Source: Symsagittifera roscoffensis
Taxonomy: Eukaryota; Xenacoelomorpha; Acoela; Convolutidae
Length of the DNA stretch: 64,000 nt
Direction of reading: 5' to 3'
Assembly (NCBI RefSeq): GCF_963678635.1
Contig: NC_087069.1
Span: forward strand, 45,117,448 to 45,181,447
The notes under the pieces were generated by a model. That model saw only the letters and a program-made list of their open reading frames with translations, made no database searches and was not told where the DNA came from. The translations under genes and the position numbers were made by a program. Positions 43,695 through 56,436 of the stretch are shown here, one piece after another; the stretch's first letter is position 1, and each line of letters begins with the position of its first letter.

Positions 43695-45090
43695 GAGGTT
43701 TCTTAACGTCTTGCAGTGGACAAGGTTAAAGGGCTTGCAGTGGACTATATCCTTGCAATGTAGACCTTCCTGCACATCGGTGTTGAGGGAGAAAAGGGTA
43801 GCTGATCCATTAGCGTGCGTCATAATGATAATTTTTTACAAGTTGCATAATAATTGAACAAAAGCAAAAGATTGGAGACGTAGTTCAAACAAAAGCTCAT
43901 AATAATATATACAAATTTAAATTGATTCCAAGAGACTTTTCCATAGGTTGCCACTGATGGGTCTCCCTTCAGTAGCAATAATATGGTGGGAGGATCATTG
44001 GTTGAACGAGGGGGGGATGTTTAACTGTTGAAAATGTGCAGAGAATGGATGAACAGTGTGGCGGGTGTGACTCAAAGTAAACTGCACCACCTGTTTTAAA
44101 CCCCCTCCCATAAAAGCCGCACATCAGTACCCCCAGTTCCCCCTCCTCGCCAGTTTACCCCCTCCCCCACACACACAAACATTTTGCTGATCGTGAATTG
44201 AGGGATGGTTTAAATAACTAGGGGGCAAAGAGGTGAAGTTCACGTTGTTTAGCCCCACAGTTCAATGGTGAAAATCTGAGAGGGAATAAATATTAAATAG
44301 GGGGGGAAGGGGGATAAAAAAAGAAAAAGAAAAAACAACATCCATAAAATCACGATTTCGTGAATTGATTACCTTTTTTTTTTTTTCATTTTGCTTAATA
44401 TTTTTTTCAAAACTTACATTCGATTCGTGATATTTTCCCAAAAAAGGCAAAAAGCTGAGGAAACAAGCGATTTTCTTTTTTTCATGTTGTGAGAAAGCTC
44501 AATTATAATCGAAAAAGAATGTAATAATTTGGATTATTTTTGAAACTGGCATCTATAATCGAGTAAATTGTCCCATACTTTTGTCACTAAAAACCCATTT
44601 TAATCGATTTTTATCCATTAAACTCCAGTGCCGGAAGTAATTTCCCTAGTTAAAAATTTCAGTAAATCACTCGACCAAATTAGCTGAAAAAAATGACCAG
44701 AGGGCATGTTTCAGTACTTACTTTGAATTTAAAGCACTAATTTGCCTTTATACTTTAACCAAATAAGCTCACGAGTGATCAGCCAATCGCGAATCAAATT
44801 TCAGCAAGATTATCCGTTGAAAACAACGGATCCTCATTTCAACGACGAAAATTTTTTTTTTTTCATTTTGAAATCTCTGAACGATTGATTGATATGTTTC
44901 AAAAAGAAAATTTTTGTGTAGCCAATCGTGAAGCAACTGCCGGTTGCTTCACGATTATACTTATCAAACCTTTGAGAAAAACTTTTTTTTCAAAACTGAG
45001 CAAAAAAAAACATTGATAAAATATGGAAAGCTTATAGTGTTCAATTCTTTTGATCTACTAAGTGAACCGTGAAGGGACAATTCTGTGATC
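43695..45090 (-). repeat. LTR-like repeat 4 (cluster B)
   Basis: It aligns with repeat 1 (8440-9580) including the extra C/CA-G segment (about 44130-44640). The first ~600 bp of the repeat seen at 7831-8440 are missing, and gag sequence is joined at about 43695. It contains a private 14-bp hairpin at 44924-44956. Confidence 0.55.
44924..44956. repeat. Perfect 14-bp hairpin private to one LTR copy
   Basis: AATCGTGAAGCAAC and GTTGCTTCACGATT flank the loop TGCCG. The sister repeats (13430, 48810) have unrelated, non-palindromic sequence here. Probably a small inverted template switch. Confidence 0.7.
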
Positions 45091-45491
45091 ATAAGTCACC
45101 TGGCTATTACCTTAATTGCTTTGTCTTTTAGGGTTGACTCTTTATGAATCAGTTTATCGTTCTTTTGCGATTGTTGGTGTTCAAGCAGTTCTCTATTAGA
45201 TCAATTGTCTATTTCATTTTTTTTGCTTTAATAAACAGTTTTTTTGGTCTCCCGGTTTCTCATTCCTATTTGGGCATCTGAACCCATAATCTATCAACTT
45301 TAAGGCAGCGACAACAGATGACTTAAAAGGAGTGAATTATTGAGAACAGAGTGATAATTCTGAAAAAAAAATCAGATTTTAATTGTCTCGTAAATCACGT
45401 GCCCAAATTTGCTCTAATCAATGCTCAAAAGTATTCTTTCACCAGCTGAAAAATGATTCTAGTTGCTCTAATCAATGATCGAAATCATTTT

Positions 45492-46222
45492 TCAGCCGCT
45501 GAAAACATCGGAAAATGATCTTTCACTTTGAACAGAACAAGAAGTATTAAATCCAGTCCAACTCAAAAAGATACCAATAGTAGTTACCTTGGTTGTTCGT
45601 TGCACAAAAATCAGGTCGTCAGTGGTGTACCAATTGAAGCCTAAGACTCGATGCAATGTATCATCAGTTGAAATTTCACCAATGGAGTAGATGACGTCGT
45701 GGGCGTTAGATACGAGCTTGATTACTATGAGTCCTCCCTGTTTTGAAGACGGTTTTAACTGTGTGGTAGAGTCTCTAGCCTCGTTTATTGTGCCGAATAT
45801 GAAGAAACAGTCGTCGATGTGCAGGTTTTCATGCAATAGCTCAGCTTTTTTGGGCTTTGTTATAGAGTAACCCCGGCAGTTGCTTGATGAAGGTTTAATA
45901 TGGCAAAAGAGGGTCAACGTTTTGCACCATACTGAAACCTGTTGCAACCATCGTCTTCTTTATTACCTTTTAGCGTGTCTTCAAGAACCGCCGATACGGC
46001 CACAGATTTTTTCCGGAATTTTATTAGAAGGCCAAACATGTTGTTAAGTAGGTCTGGCTCAGTTTCAAGGCAGGAGTTTAACAAGATGCACGTTGATGCA
46101 GAATTGGCCACTGTGCGTACCTTCCCGGGCTTGTATGGACTATTCACGGGTGGTTTGGTAGGTACCAAACAAATTGCGGCTCTCATTTGACGTATTTTTT
46201 TTCCGAGGTCAGTAGTAAGCAA
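45492..46222 (-). pseudogene. BEL/Pao-like reverse transcriptase remnant
   Basis: Two overlapping minus-strand frames, 45914-46222 and 45492-45947, make up part of a reverse transcriptase. The first reads PVNSPYKPGKVRTVANSAST, then DLLNNMFGLLIKFRKKSVAV, matching the N-terminal RT blocks typical of BEL/Pao elements. The second carries NLHIDDCFFIFGTINEARDS, with the catalytic Asp pair, then GGLIVIKLVSNAHDVI and LGFNWYTTDDLIFV, matching the blocks after the YVDD box. The frame break between them and the missing block between fingers and palm show it is inactive. The assignment is from motif order. Confidence 0.75.
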
Positions 46223-46599
46223 TTGCTCATAAATTCGAATAATTTAAGGACGTGTTAAAGCCGTCTCTGCAGTGTTTCAAGTTAGTCGTTTGCTAGTGGA
46301 TAGTTGTCGAGCATTTTCACTTCGCTTTTCCAGGATTTATTTTGTTGCAATCTCTAGCGCTCAATGCTTTGTTCCATATAAATTGCTCTTTTAGATAGTG
46401 AAGCTTTTCTGTCTTCGTGGATGCCTGATACTTCCACTTTTCGGAATTTTCTTAAATTTCAACGGAAGTAGTGTCTTCTTGTTCGGTTAAGTCAATGGAG
46501 TTAGCAAAATGCGAACTTGACTCGGAACTAATAGACTTCCAGTTGAGTGGGCCAGTGATTGTTCAAACTTGTAGGCTTTTGACAGCGTATGGATGCCTG

Positions 46600-48316
46600 T
46601 AGGAGCTTTTCTGATACGAATTTCTGATTTTTCCGGGAAAGCGTGGCAAAATTTAAACTGGGTTGTCATTTAGATCAGGTCACGTCGAATACAGTCGTAG
46701 ATTGAGCAGGTTCTTTTAGGATTGTTTGCGTCGAAAGCATCAAAACTCAGAGCTTGAAGTGAGTAAAATGTCTATAGAGTAAAAGAAGGTTTAGTAGCGA
46801 GTAGCAAAATGTCACCCAATACCCTGCCGACCAGTCAGACCAGAGATATCTTTGCTGAAACTGCCTTACTCTGTTGTTTGTTTTTTTATTTGCTTTTTAC
46901 TGAATGTTCTCAGCTGTTTTTCTGAGGATGTATGAGCAGCTGCTGCACTTGTCGATTATGGCGTAGCAGTCCAGTTTGATGCCATTTGTGAAAAGGGTTA
47001 CCGGCATAAACTGTAACTGATTTGTGATAATGCTCATTTGATTTCTGCTGTTGCTCATATTTCAGATTGGATCCCTAGCCTGCTTTGATGTTTTGATAAC
47101 TGTAGTTCAAGCTTCATGTTGTTTGGTTTTTGGTTGTACGTAAAGAATTGCTTTTTGACGAAGTGTGGAGTTGACTGGTGTTTCTCTACGCAGTTGTTGA
47201 TGAAACATCGCATGGCCGATTTACCACCACCAAAACCGTGTTGGTCTAAGCAACTGAAGCGCAGTTTATGTTTTTTCAGCATCTCTCCACGTTGATCTAC
47301 ATGAAGTCACTAAGATTCCGGATTTTTTCCACTATAGTCCGCCTGGTTACTTTTTGGTATGCTAAAAATTATTACTCTCAATGAAATACCTGAAGATCTA
47401 CCGTAGTATTGCCTGAACATTGAAGTAAACTAGGTTGAGTTGAGTTGTTCGCTCAGCATCAATCGGTCAAACTTTTCCCGGATGAAGGCTGAAACCTTAT
47501 AAATTTGAATACCGTATGTACGCAATAATTCAAATAGTGACTGCTCGTACTGGGAAGAATTGGTAACATTGCTCTCTATAAGGGATTTAGAACTATCAGT
47601 AAAAAAATGAATTGAAGTAAGAAAATTTTTGAACAGTGCTTAGACTTGATTTATTACCTATCGCAGTCTAATCTAGTGGGATGCCGTTGAACTTCAGTTT
47701 ATATCCGGTAATTTGAATCCTTTCAAATTTTAATTGCTGATAGTAGTCGGCTGATTGGTAAAGTAGTTGCTGGCTGGTTTTTTTCATATAAAAAAAGTGC
47801 TGCTCTGTGGCTCGTGTGATTGCGAGTTGGTCCTATGATGGTTATTGAAGTTGCTGGCAAGCTAGTTTTAGGAAGTAATAACGAGTTTATTCGTAATTGA
47901 AACTTTTAGAAGACCATATCGGTTATTGTCAGTTGACATCTGTGATTCGTGCGTTGAGTTAGAACTAATGGAGGCGAGAAAGTTTATAGTGGAGGGGCGC
48001 GAAAATTCAAAGAGTACAATTTTGCTGCGGGCGAGACTCAACTGAAATCAATGGCTGAAGTAGTGGTCACATCGTTGATCGCTACTTCTGTAGCTCTATT
48101 AGTTCATGTTGGAGTTGGAACACTTCAGCGTTGAGGAGCATCTAAGTCAGAGGAGTTTCAGATCTGTCCTGCACTCTGAGTGGGCTGCTTGACCTTGTGG
48201 AAATGGAGCCTTCGTTGGTTAAGACTTCTTAGTATTTCCATCCAAACATTGATTGGTGGACCGCACTTTCGTTTCAACAATCACAAAAGATTATTTTCTC
48301 ATTTTTTGAGGTCCAT
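46600..48316 (-). pseudogene. BEL/Pao-like gag remnant 4 with zinc knuckle
   Basis: The minus-strand frame 47055-47282 begins KKHKLRFSCLDQHGFGGGKS and continues with a Cys/His-spaced segment (RCFINNCVEKHQSTPHF). It resembles the Cys-rich double knuckle of BEL/Pao gag, with some Cys or His replaced. The rest aligns with the gag remnants in cluster A. 46230-46600 aligns with 10000-10330 and has no clear motif. Frames are broken throughout. Confidence 0.6.
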
Positions 48317-48322
48317 CAGCCA

Positions 48323-49038
48323 TACAATTAACCTGGTGCTTAAGTAGATAAAGTTAGCTACAGCTCACTCATTCATGAGCGCTTTGAATTCTCTTTAAAG
48401 ATAAGGTGATGAAATTTGGTGGGGGGTTCATTGGTTGAACGAGGGGGGGGGGGGGGGGGTTGTTGTTTAATTGATGAAAAGATGCAGAGGTTGGTTGAAC
48501 AGTGTGGCGGGTGTGACTCAAAGTAAACTGCACCACCTGTTTTAAACCCCCTCTCATATAAGCCGCTCATCAGTCCCCCGCTGTGTATATTCAGTAAATC
48601 ACTCGACCAAATTAGCGGAAATAAAAAACAAGAGGGCATCTTTCAGTACTTACTTTGAATTTAAAGCCATAATTTGTCTTTATACTTTAACCAAATAAGC
48701 TCTCGAGTGATCAGCCAATCGCTAGTCAAATCTCAGCAATAGTTTCCGATGAAAACATCGGATCCTCATTTCAACGAATTCTCTGAATGATGTTTCAAAA
48801 GCAAAATTTATATGTTGGTTTATCAAGCCTTAGAGAAAAACTTTTTTTTTCAAAACTGGGCCAAAAAAAAACATTGATAAAATCTGGAAAGTGTTCAATT
48901 CTTTTCATTTGCTAAGTTAACCTTGGATGGACAAATATGTGTTCATTAAAAAGTCACCCGGTTTATTTGCTTTGTTTTTTAGGGTTGACTGTTTATGAAT
49001 CAGTTTATAGTATTTTTTTTGCGATTGTTGGTGCCTCA
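48323..49038 (-). repeat. LTR-like repeat 5 (cluster B, internally deleted)
   Basis: Begins TACAATTAACCTGGTGCTTA like repeats 2 and 3. After about 100 bp it jumps to the G-run region (48418, GGTGGGGGGTTCATTGG), so about 800 bp are deleted. The right end matches repeat 3 to TTGTTGGTGCCTCAAC. It forms the left border of duplication copy B. Confidence 0.6.
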
Positions 49039-49476
49039 ACAATAATACAAAATCTGTATTATATCATTCTTGAGTTTTTAAATACATGATTGGAAAAATT
49101 ACCTCGAACATTTTAGAGAGAAGTTGAAACCGAAAATAATACCAAATCCGCTTTGACCACTATACACAAAAAATGCTCATCTTACAATTTAATACACGGA
49201 TTGAATGGAAAAATGTGTATCAATACCTGTTTATTCAGAAACCTCCCTGTGGCCAAAGTTTAGCAACTTTAATGTTCTTTTAGCGCTCGGAAAATGTATT
49301 TGTTCAAATTTTTATTTCTATAATGACTCAAAAAGTTGCTTTTTTGATTTATTTGATTTATTTTCAACTGCTTATATAAATGCCTAAAATTGCTGATATA
49401 AATGCCTAAATGCCGAAGATTGCTTGATAAATAAATGCATCGAAACTTAAACTGACTTTCATTAGAACTACTTATA

Positions 49477-52400
49477 TCAAACACACGTTTGAGATTTGTA
49501 GAACTCGTCTGCAAGGTTTTTAATTGTTTCAGACTCTCGTAACTTCTCTGAGCTAGCATTTTTCCAATCGAAAACCCTCTGACAAACTTTACAGCGAGTG
49601 TTGTATTTGTGAGTCATATCGTCAAATACGCCAAAAACCCGAAAATTTTGTCTCCATTCAAAGTACTCCAAATATGCGGTTTCATTACCAAGAAGATATG
49701 TCAAATATGATACCAGATGAGATGAATTTTGGAAATCGGAAACATGAATGAAAGATCCGGGAAGCATATTTTCGTAGCTCTGTCTCCAACCATTGACAAT
49801 TGGTATTGCGTAACTGATGAGAGCATTGCTAAATTTCTCAGTTACGTAATCTGAACAATTTGCATTTTCAAACGCGAAATAAAACTTACATTTTTTGATA
49901 TTTTCAATTGTAGTTTCTTCGAATTTTTTGGTCTGTCCATGGTCGATTATTTTTGATTTATTTGCTTTTGGCATACATTTTTGTGCTGCAGAACCCCATA
50001 GGTGAATTGGCTCGTGCAAATTGTTTATGATCGACGACATCGTCTCAAATCTGGTATTGTAAACATGACATTGCGATACCATCCAACAAAATGCCTTGTC
50101 CTTTTGGAGTTTTTGGTACGTTTGATTTATTTTTGTCATTTCAAGTTTATTGATTTGCTTTTCTATGTAAACGTACGGATCATAAAAAGTAGTTTTTCGT
50201 GACATTCCAGAAGTCCAGTTGAATAAAGTTAGAAACGGTGATTTCTGGTCAAAATCAAGGAAACTTTTGGCTGACTCGACGCTTTTTGCTATCCAAAGTT
50301 GCTTTGGATCTCGTTTTGGTTGTTTAGATCCCAAAAATGTTTGGAATCTGGCTAGCGCAAATCTTCCGAATACAAAAATTGCGTCGTAAAATGAGTTGTT
50401 TGCGAGTTTTTTGTGTCCATCGTTTGTTAAAATGCAGTCGAAGTTTAATTTGCAAATACTGGTAATATTAATTTTTAATTTTTGTAGCGTATACTGGAAG
50501 TCAAGTATATTCACAGTAGTTTTTGAGCTATTTGGGTAAAACTTGGAAGAAATCCAACCAACTGCAGTCTCTTCTGACTTTCGACTGATAGTGTTCCCGT
50601 ACTAAAATATATGGATTTTTTTCGAAATCAGAGAATTTTTTCTTTTCTTATAAATAGAACCTTACTTTACAGAAGCAAAATTCCCACGCGATAAGATATG
50701 TACATCTGTAATCAATTATAAACTGAAAAAGTATGCAAAAATAGCAATATTTGATTTTAGGAGATAAAGCGCTTCACAATTTTTGAGTAGAAAAAAAATT
50801 TAAAAAAATTGTCTGACAAAAAATGAACTGTCTTAGCTACTTTTCATTTGTGGACGCTATCAGAATGGTTTGATTGGTTTGGATTGTTATAAAACTTCCA
50901 CGTGTTGTGACAGCGTAAAAAAGGTCTGCAAAAATTTCTCTTTTGAGTGAGGTAAATTAGATCAGGGAATGGTCCAGGATTTTCTCAAGGAAGTGGGCAA
51001 TTTTTTTTTAAAAAAGGAAAACTTTGTCGAACGTTCTTTTGTTTAGGTTGTTAAATTGAGTTTTTGACTTCTCTCAAATCACTCTTAGTAACTTAATTCG
51101 ACCAAAACTTTTGTGCCGAAATTTTGATTCAACAGGCCAAAATAGCGTTTTTTGGCGGCTTCCCCTGAAAATTGGTATATATTGGCGCCAAAGATACTGG
51201 CGCAAAAATAAATTATCTAAAATAGGGCCCTTTTGGTAATCAAGGGTCGATTCCCTGAAGAAGAAGGGCAACCCGCCGACCGGCCCCCCTGAAAATCCGC
51301 CCCCGGCCCCCCTCCTCGAGAAAATCCTAGATCCGCCCCTGCCCTCCCCTATACTGATTTAGATGTTTCCAAATAATAACTCATCTGTAAAGAGAAATCT
51401 TCATGTTGTTTTATAATCATTAAATGCAAGTTTTCTTGTTTTTTCTCTTTAGACATTCATAAATCCGAAAAAGATGGGATCATTGTGAGAATTCTTGTTC
51501 CAACTTTCAACGACCGGTCAGAACGAAAAACCACCCCTAGCATACAAATTTCGCATTCTGGAGGGATATATATCTGTTTCTGATCTGGCTTTTTAAGTAA
51601 ACGATTCATCAACAATTTTTTTAAATTTATTAAGTCATATCTTATTAAAATGAAAATTGACAATTAAACATCAGAAATGGGAAAAAAAAACATTTTTTCA
51701 TTCTTCGTTTTCTCTTAAGGACTTTTTGCAAATCATGCATGCCCCATGACTGTAATTCTTTGTTTTAATGAAGGCTGCCCCTTTTCAGAAAAACTAAAAC
51801 TTTTCTGAAATTTTTAAGAGCCTCAGAGTAGAATGAAGTTTCCTATCTCTTACTTGATTTGAAATAAATTATTGTACATTTGTTTGTAAATTATTATTTT
51901 CTGATTTGGTTGAAATTGGAAAAGCAGAAGAAAGCAGGAAAGGGGGCGGAGGACATTGACGAAGTCCGCATTTTTCTGGTTTGAGAAAAATTCAGGGTTT
52001 TGAGAGAAAAACACCCTGTGAGATAGGGCTCCTCATATCCTTAAAAAAAAATCAAAGACAGCTCTCAAATAAGCACACACAAAAAAAAAGATTTCGTTTA
52101 CCTCAGATTAATGTTTTAATTTTTATGCGACTGTTTTTTGAATGGTTGTAAAAAAAACAAAACACCGAAACTGCATTGTTTTAAATTAAGGGCCCCAGAG
52201 TCTTCTTCCGGAAACCCTCTTTCATGAATTGGAGAAAAAAATTAATATTCTTTAAATATTTCCAATAAAATCTCAGAAACAGAATTGAAATCTTATGAAT
52301 TTTTGGAAGCTTAAGCAAGTCAGAATACTAAACAATGTCATCAGTTTCGACGAAAAGTGATCAGTTGTAAAGTTTGTATTGGTAAAGGCATGGGTTTGCA

Positions 52401-52525
52401 ACACGTACCTGTTCATACTTGTAATTCAGCAAAACAAAATAGCATAGAAAAACAGCAGCAACAAAACCAGCAAATAATTTTTGGTTTTCTCTTTTCTTAA
52501 GAGGAGTGCCAATGCCACAGGCCAT
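49477..52525 (-). CDS. Alpha-fucosyltransferase (GT10 family), copy B, two exons
   Basis: Exon 1 is 52525-52409 (117 bp, ATG to CAG|GTACGT) and exon 2 is 50601-49477 (after ATTTTAG, stop TGA), phase-0 intron of 1807 bp. The tail and anchor read PLKKRENQKLFAGFVAAVFL. Exon 2 starts YGNTISRKSEETAVGW where copy A has HGNTISRNPKETAVGW. The catalytic part differs from copy A at only about a dozen of 345 positions. All GT10 motifs are identical (CILTND, FNWT, FYFAFENANCSDYVTEKF, CKVC). The length fits a type II Golgi fucosyltransferase using GDP-fucose; acceptor specificity is unknown. Both copies being open implies a recent duplication, selection, or both. Some differences lie next to the donor site (WRQSY versus WRDSY, LPGSF versus LPRSF). 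Confidence 0.85.
50963..51341 (-). mobile_element. Diverged hAT-type MITE in the intron of fucosyltransferase B
   Basis: Ends in CTAGATCCGCCCCTG at 51341 and contains AAAATTGGTATATATTGGCG-type sequence shared with 20196 and 38387. The left end (CAGGGAATGGTCCAGGATTT) is a mutated terminal repeat. No clear target duplication. Older than the copy in intron A and at a different position, within an extra ~700-bp stretch (50950-51650) that copy A does not have. Confidence 0.6.
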
Positions 52526-53479
52526 GAATTCAAGTTGATATCAATGAACAGAATTGAATTTTGAGTTCGTCTGGATTGAATGATAATTCTACAAGTGGAC
52601 AAAATTGAGCGCAAATTCAGGATTTTGCTCTGTCAAAGGCCTGTTTTCAATGTACCTTTCGGACAATATTTCCTTCGAAACCCAGTAGAAAATTTTAGTT
52701 TGACTGAGAGTAAATGATCAGAGCTACCATCAGAGAAAGTATCAATTTTGGTTTCAATGTCTTACCATTCGGGTCTGAAAATTCTGGTTTTTCTCACCTT
52801 CACTAATTTTTTTACTTCACGTGAATTAATAATGAACGTCTGATTTTAGTTTAAAAAATTCACACTGATTATTTCCATTTTCTCGCTGCGAATGTTTCAC
52901 CTTGAATGAAAAATTTTTTTATTCTGTTTATTCAAGAAAGGTTTCACTAAGATACAAAACTTAATGCAGATGAGGAAAACTGGCATTTTCAGATCCGGAC
53001 TACATTGTTAAGTCACCAAAACCAAATTTTGTTACTTTCACTGATAGTAGCTCTGATCATTTGCACTCGCTGAAAGTAAAAATTTTACTGAATTTCGAAG
53101 GAAAAGTTGTCCAAATTGTACATTAAAAATAGGCATTTTACAGATAAAAACTAGAAGTTGCGCTTAATTTTGCCCACTATTGTAGGATATTAAACAGCAA
53201 TCTACACAGTTTCCAGTGCGTTTAATTTTTTGTGTAAAATCTTAAGTTTTATATAGTAGATAAGCAATAGCTAAAAATGTATCCAAAATTTAAGTGCATA
53301 AATTGAGAAATGCGGTGTCGAGATGTAAACGAGCCTCGAGATGCAATGCAAGCTGTTGCTTATCTATTACACAACACATGAGAAGATTGACCAAAAAACA
53401 CACATATGAAAAAGTTTCCTAGGGAACACGCATTTTTTCTTAATTTGTTTGTGTTGTTCCGGGAAAGCATTTTCTCTAG

Positions 53480-53775
53480 TATTTTCAATATTGCACTAGT
53501 TTTTAAAATATTACAAAAAGGTTTCAAATATTACATTATTTTTTTAAATAATGCACTAGTTTTTCAAATATGGAACGGAAACATTCTAAGCACGAGTGAT
53601 TTATGACTAAAAAAGAATCAAGCGTGCCCCATTAACAAGCACGTGTTCAGTGTGTTTCCGTGCCTTATTTGAAAAACTAGTGCAATATTCGATAACAAGA
53701 GCAATATTTTCAAAACTCGTGCAATATTCGAAACGGTTGTGCAATATTTGAAAACTAGTGCTTCATAATTCCTAG
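53480..53775. mobile_element. Fold-back element, family C, copy 1'
   Basis: Orthologous position to 22566-22850. GCACTAGTTTTTCAAATATG-type units on the left, inverted units (AACTAGTGCAATATTCGAT) on the right, with GTGTTTCCGTGCC near the centre. It has more right-hand units than copy A, so the arrays change length. Confidence 0.6.
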
Positions 53776-55489
53776 AACAATAACTTAAACCTTTTAGAAA
53801 AAAAATGGTGGAGTCGAGGAAAAATTTTCAAATGAGATGCATATAGTTCAGTTTTTTTAGATGTGTTTCATACAAACAAGTAACAGCTTACATTGCATCT
53901 CAAAAATTATTCACATCACGACACTTTGTGAATCGATGTATTCCAAAAAGTTGTCGATGAAAAACTTAGCTGTTGCGTATTTACACGAGTGGACAATTTT
54001 CAGAGCAAAAAAAGGTTTTGACTAAACCTAAGGACAAACTACCGCAAATTCAGGTTTACTCCGTAAAATGCCTGATGTCAACTTCTGTTTTGGACGATAT
54101 TTACTTCGAGGTTTAGCAAATTTCTTAAACAAGCCGAAAGAAAATCACCAGAGCAACGATTTAAAGACTTACCCTAGTAATTTGGGCCTGAAAAGTCTAA
54201 TTCTCCTCATCTGCGAAAAGTAGGATTCAAGTTTCTGTTCAATCTGCGAAAAAAAATTGGTAACAGACTGTTTTAGTAAAAGTTTCACACTAGTTTTCTC
54301 ATTTTTTTGCCTGAAAATGCTTCACATCGCAAGAAAAACTGTTTTACTACGCCTATCTAACATAGAAAACTCTACGTTTCAAGAGTTAAGGCAGATGCGA
54401 GTTTTTTTTTCAGACCCGAGTTATTTTTTTTGAAACCAAAAGTTAATAGTTTCATAGATGGTAACTTTGATCAATCGCTCTTGGCCTATGTAAAAATTTT
54501 GCTGAAAAACGAAATAAGTGTTGTCCAAAATGAATCATACAAAGAGTAAAAGCCCAAACTTACGCTTAATTTTGTCCACAGTGTAGATCCGGAAACAAAT
54601 GTAAGTCTTTCCGGCTCTGTAAGATATGTAGTTACATTAAAGGAAATTTGGATACTTTCATAGAGAGTAGCCTTGGTCTTTTATTATCACCGGTCAGCGT
54701 TAAGTTTTTCTTTGATGTCAAAGTAAATTTTGTTCTTTAATAATCATTGAGAAAAGACATATAGCAAAGAAGAAACTGAACTTACACAAAGTTGACTGTT
54801 TTGTGTTCCTTCAAGTAAAATATGCGTAAGTTAGTGTACAAGCACCAGTTTTTTTAAACTAACAAACGAGTTTCAAATTATACTGAAATTTTAAGCGCAG
54901 CAATTATGAGAAAATATGAGCTCAGGAATTTTGCCGCAATTCAAAGTTTCTACGTATAATGTATCGACAAGCTTGAACTTCTTTTTTCGCCTATTCAAAT
55001 ACAAATTAGCCGCCGTCTGAAAATTCTGAGTTTTATCTTAGCTAACATTTTTTTCAAAGTTTGAATATATTTTTCAATATTTCTAATATCATACAATTTT
55101 TTTCTTTGTACAAACATTCAAATTGAACAAAAAAAAATGAAGGTCAAGGTAAGATCCTGCTGAATGCGAGTTATCGACAGCAGATTTTCTTTTCTAGAAA
55201 TATTCCAAAATTTATCCATCAATACATCTTTAGATTAAAAGGATGATAACAAACCCAGGAAAATACGGCCTGTAGACACAGTAAACTTTAGATTTTTTTG
55301 TTGACAGCAATTTTTGTGGCTGCTTTCTTCTGCATTTTGTTATAATCCTTTTAATCAAAAGATGCATTGATAGATTAATATTGATTATTTACAAAGAAAG
55401 GAGATATGTTGTCGGTAACTCGCATTTAGCAGTATTTTACCTTGAGATTCAATTTAGGAGTTATTTAAAAGTTCTAGGAAAGATAACGC

Positions 55490-55755
55490 ACAACTGTTTC
55501 AAACATTGCACTAGTTTTCCAAATATGGCACGGAAACAAAATGAACACGTTCTTTTTAAGGAATCAAATGAGTCTTATTTTTTTTGAGCAATAAAAAATA
55601 TTAAAAAATACTTGCGTTCAGTATGTTTACGTTCCATATTTGAAAAAGTAGTGCAAAATTTGAAAAACAGGTGTAATCTTTCAAAGACTAGTGTTATATG
55701 TGAAAACTAGTGCACTATTGGAGTTACTAGTGAGACCATTTTCCTAGAACAATGA
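55490..55755. mobile_element. Fold-back element, family C, copy 2'
   Basis: Orthologous to 24575-24800. Inverted arrays surround a centre that differs from copy A (about 25 bp replaced near 55555-55610). The right array ends in GTTACTAGTGAGACCATTTT, an insertion absent from copy A. Confidence 0.55.
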
Positions 55756-56436
55756 AAACAAACAAAACAGAAAGAAAGTTGAAAAAATCAAAACTACCAA
55801 GGAATGAAATTTTATCGTATTTTAAAAACTAAATCAATGGTTGAGTTTAATCTAGGACATGCTTTAACAATTCAATAACTTCTTTCAAAAAAAGTTACTC
55901 ATGTCTATGTTAGTAGATTTAGCAGGTTAATCGAATTTTATTTATTTATTGAGTTCTATCTAACAAATAGTTTGCTATAGTGATACCATATAAGAAACAA
56001 GCTAGAAAAAACGTTTCCAAAACAACCGAAAAACTTTTTTTTCTAATGCGAGTTGACTTAAGATATCAAGGAGTGTTTTATTGAAAACGCAACGATGACC
56101 ATTGTAGTAATGCTGAAGGCCGACATTTTAAAAGTCCTGAAATGTGAACTCGAATGGTTCTGGCTGCTTCTCAATTGATCTCACTGTAAGAGTTTTTATT
56201 CTAATTTTATTCAGAGGAACGTATCTATTGAGCTTGTCAATCATGATAAATAGACACAGCAAAGTCTTCTGTTGGTTGGCGAAAGTTCAAGTGTGTCTCA
56301 TTGAGGAAAACACAAGACTGCTCGTATGAGGGCGAAGCCCTGAATGTTCCGACTACGGTTTATGGAGCAGTAATAACTTAAACAATTTAAATGTAAAAAA
56401 AATGATTTTTTTTTAAGTTTTAGGTTTTCGTGTCTG

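Larger units (their letters stand above)
41700..49038 (-). mobile_element. BEL/Pao-like retroelement cluster B (decayed, minus strand)
   Basis: Order along the plus strand: gag remnant (42000-43640), LTR-like repeat (43695-45090), pol with reverse transcriptase (45492-46222), gag remnant with zinc knuckle (46600-48316), LTR-like repeat (48323-49038). The minus-strand order is therefore LTR, gag, RT, LTR, followed by a second gag. RT motifs identify the superfamily. The protease and integrase regions were not found, and frames are shifted, so it is a relic. It borders duplication copy B, as cluster A borders copy A. Confidence 0.7.
52526..56436. repeat. Fucosyltransferase upstream region, copy B
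   Basis: Counterpart of 21650-25535. The ~210-bp repeat lies minus at about 52580-52790, plus about 52970-53190, minus about 54040-54210 and plus about 54400-54590, so the alternating order predates the duplication. 54300-54730 is nearly identical to copy A. No gene recognised. Fold-back family C elements lie within. Confidence 0.55.
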
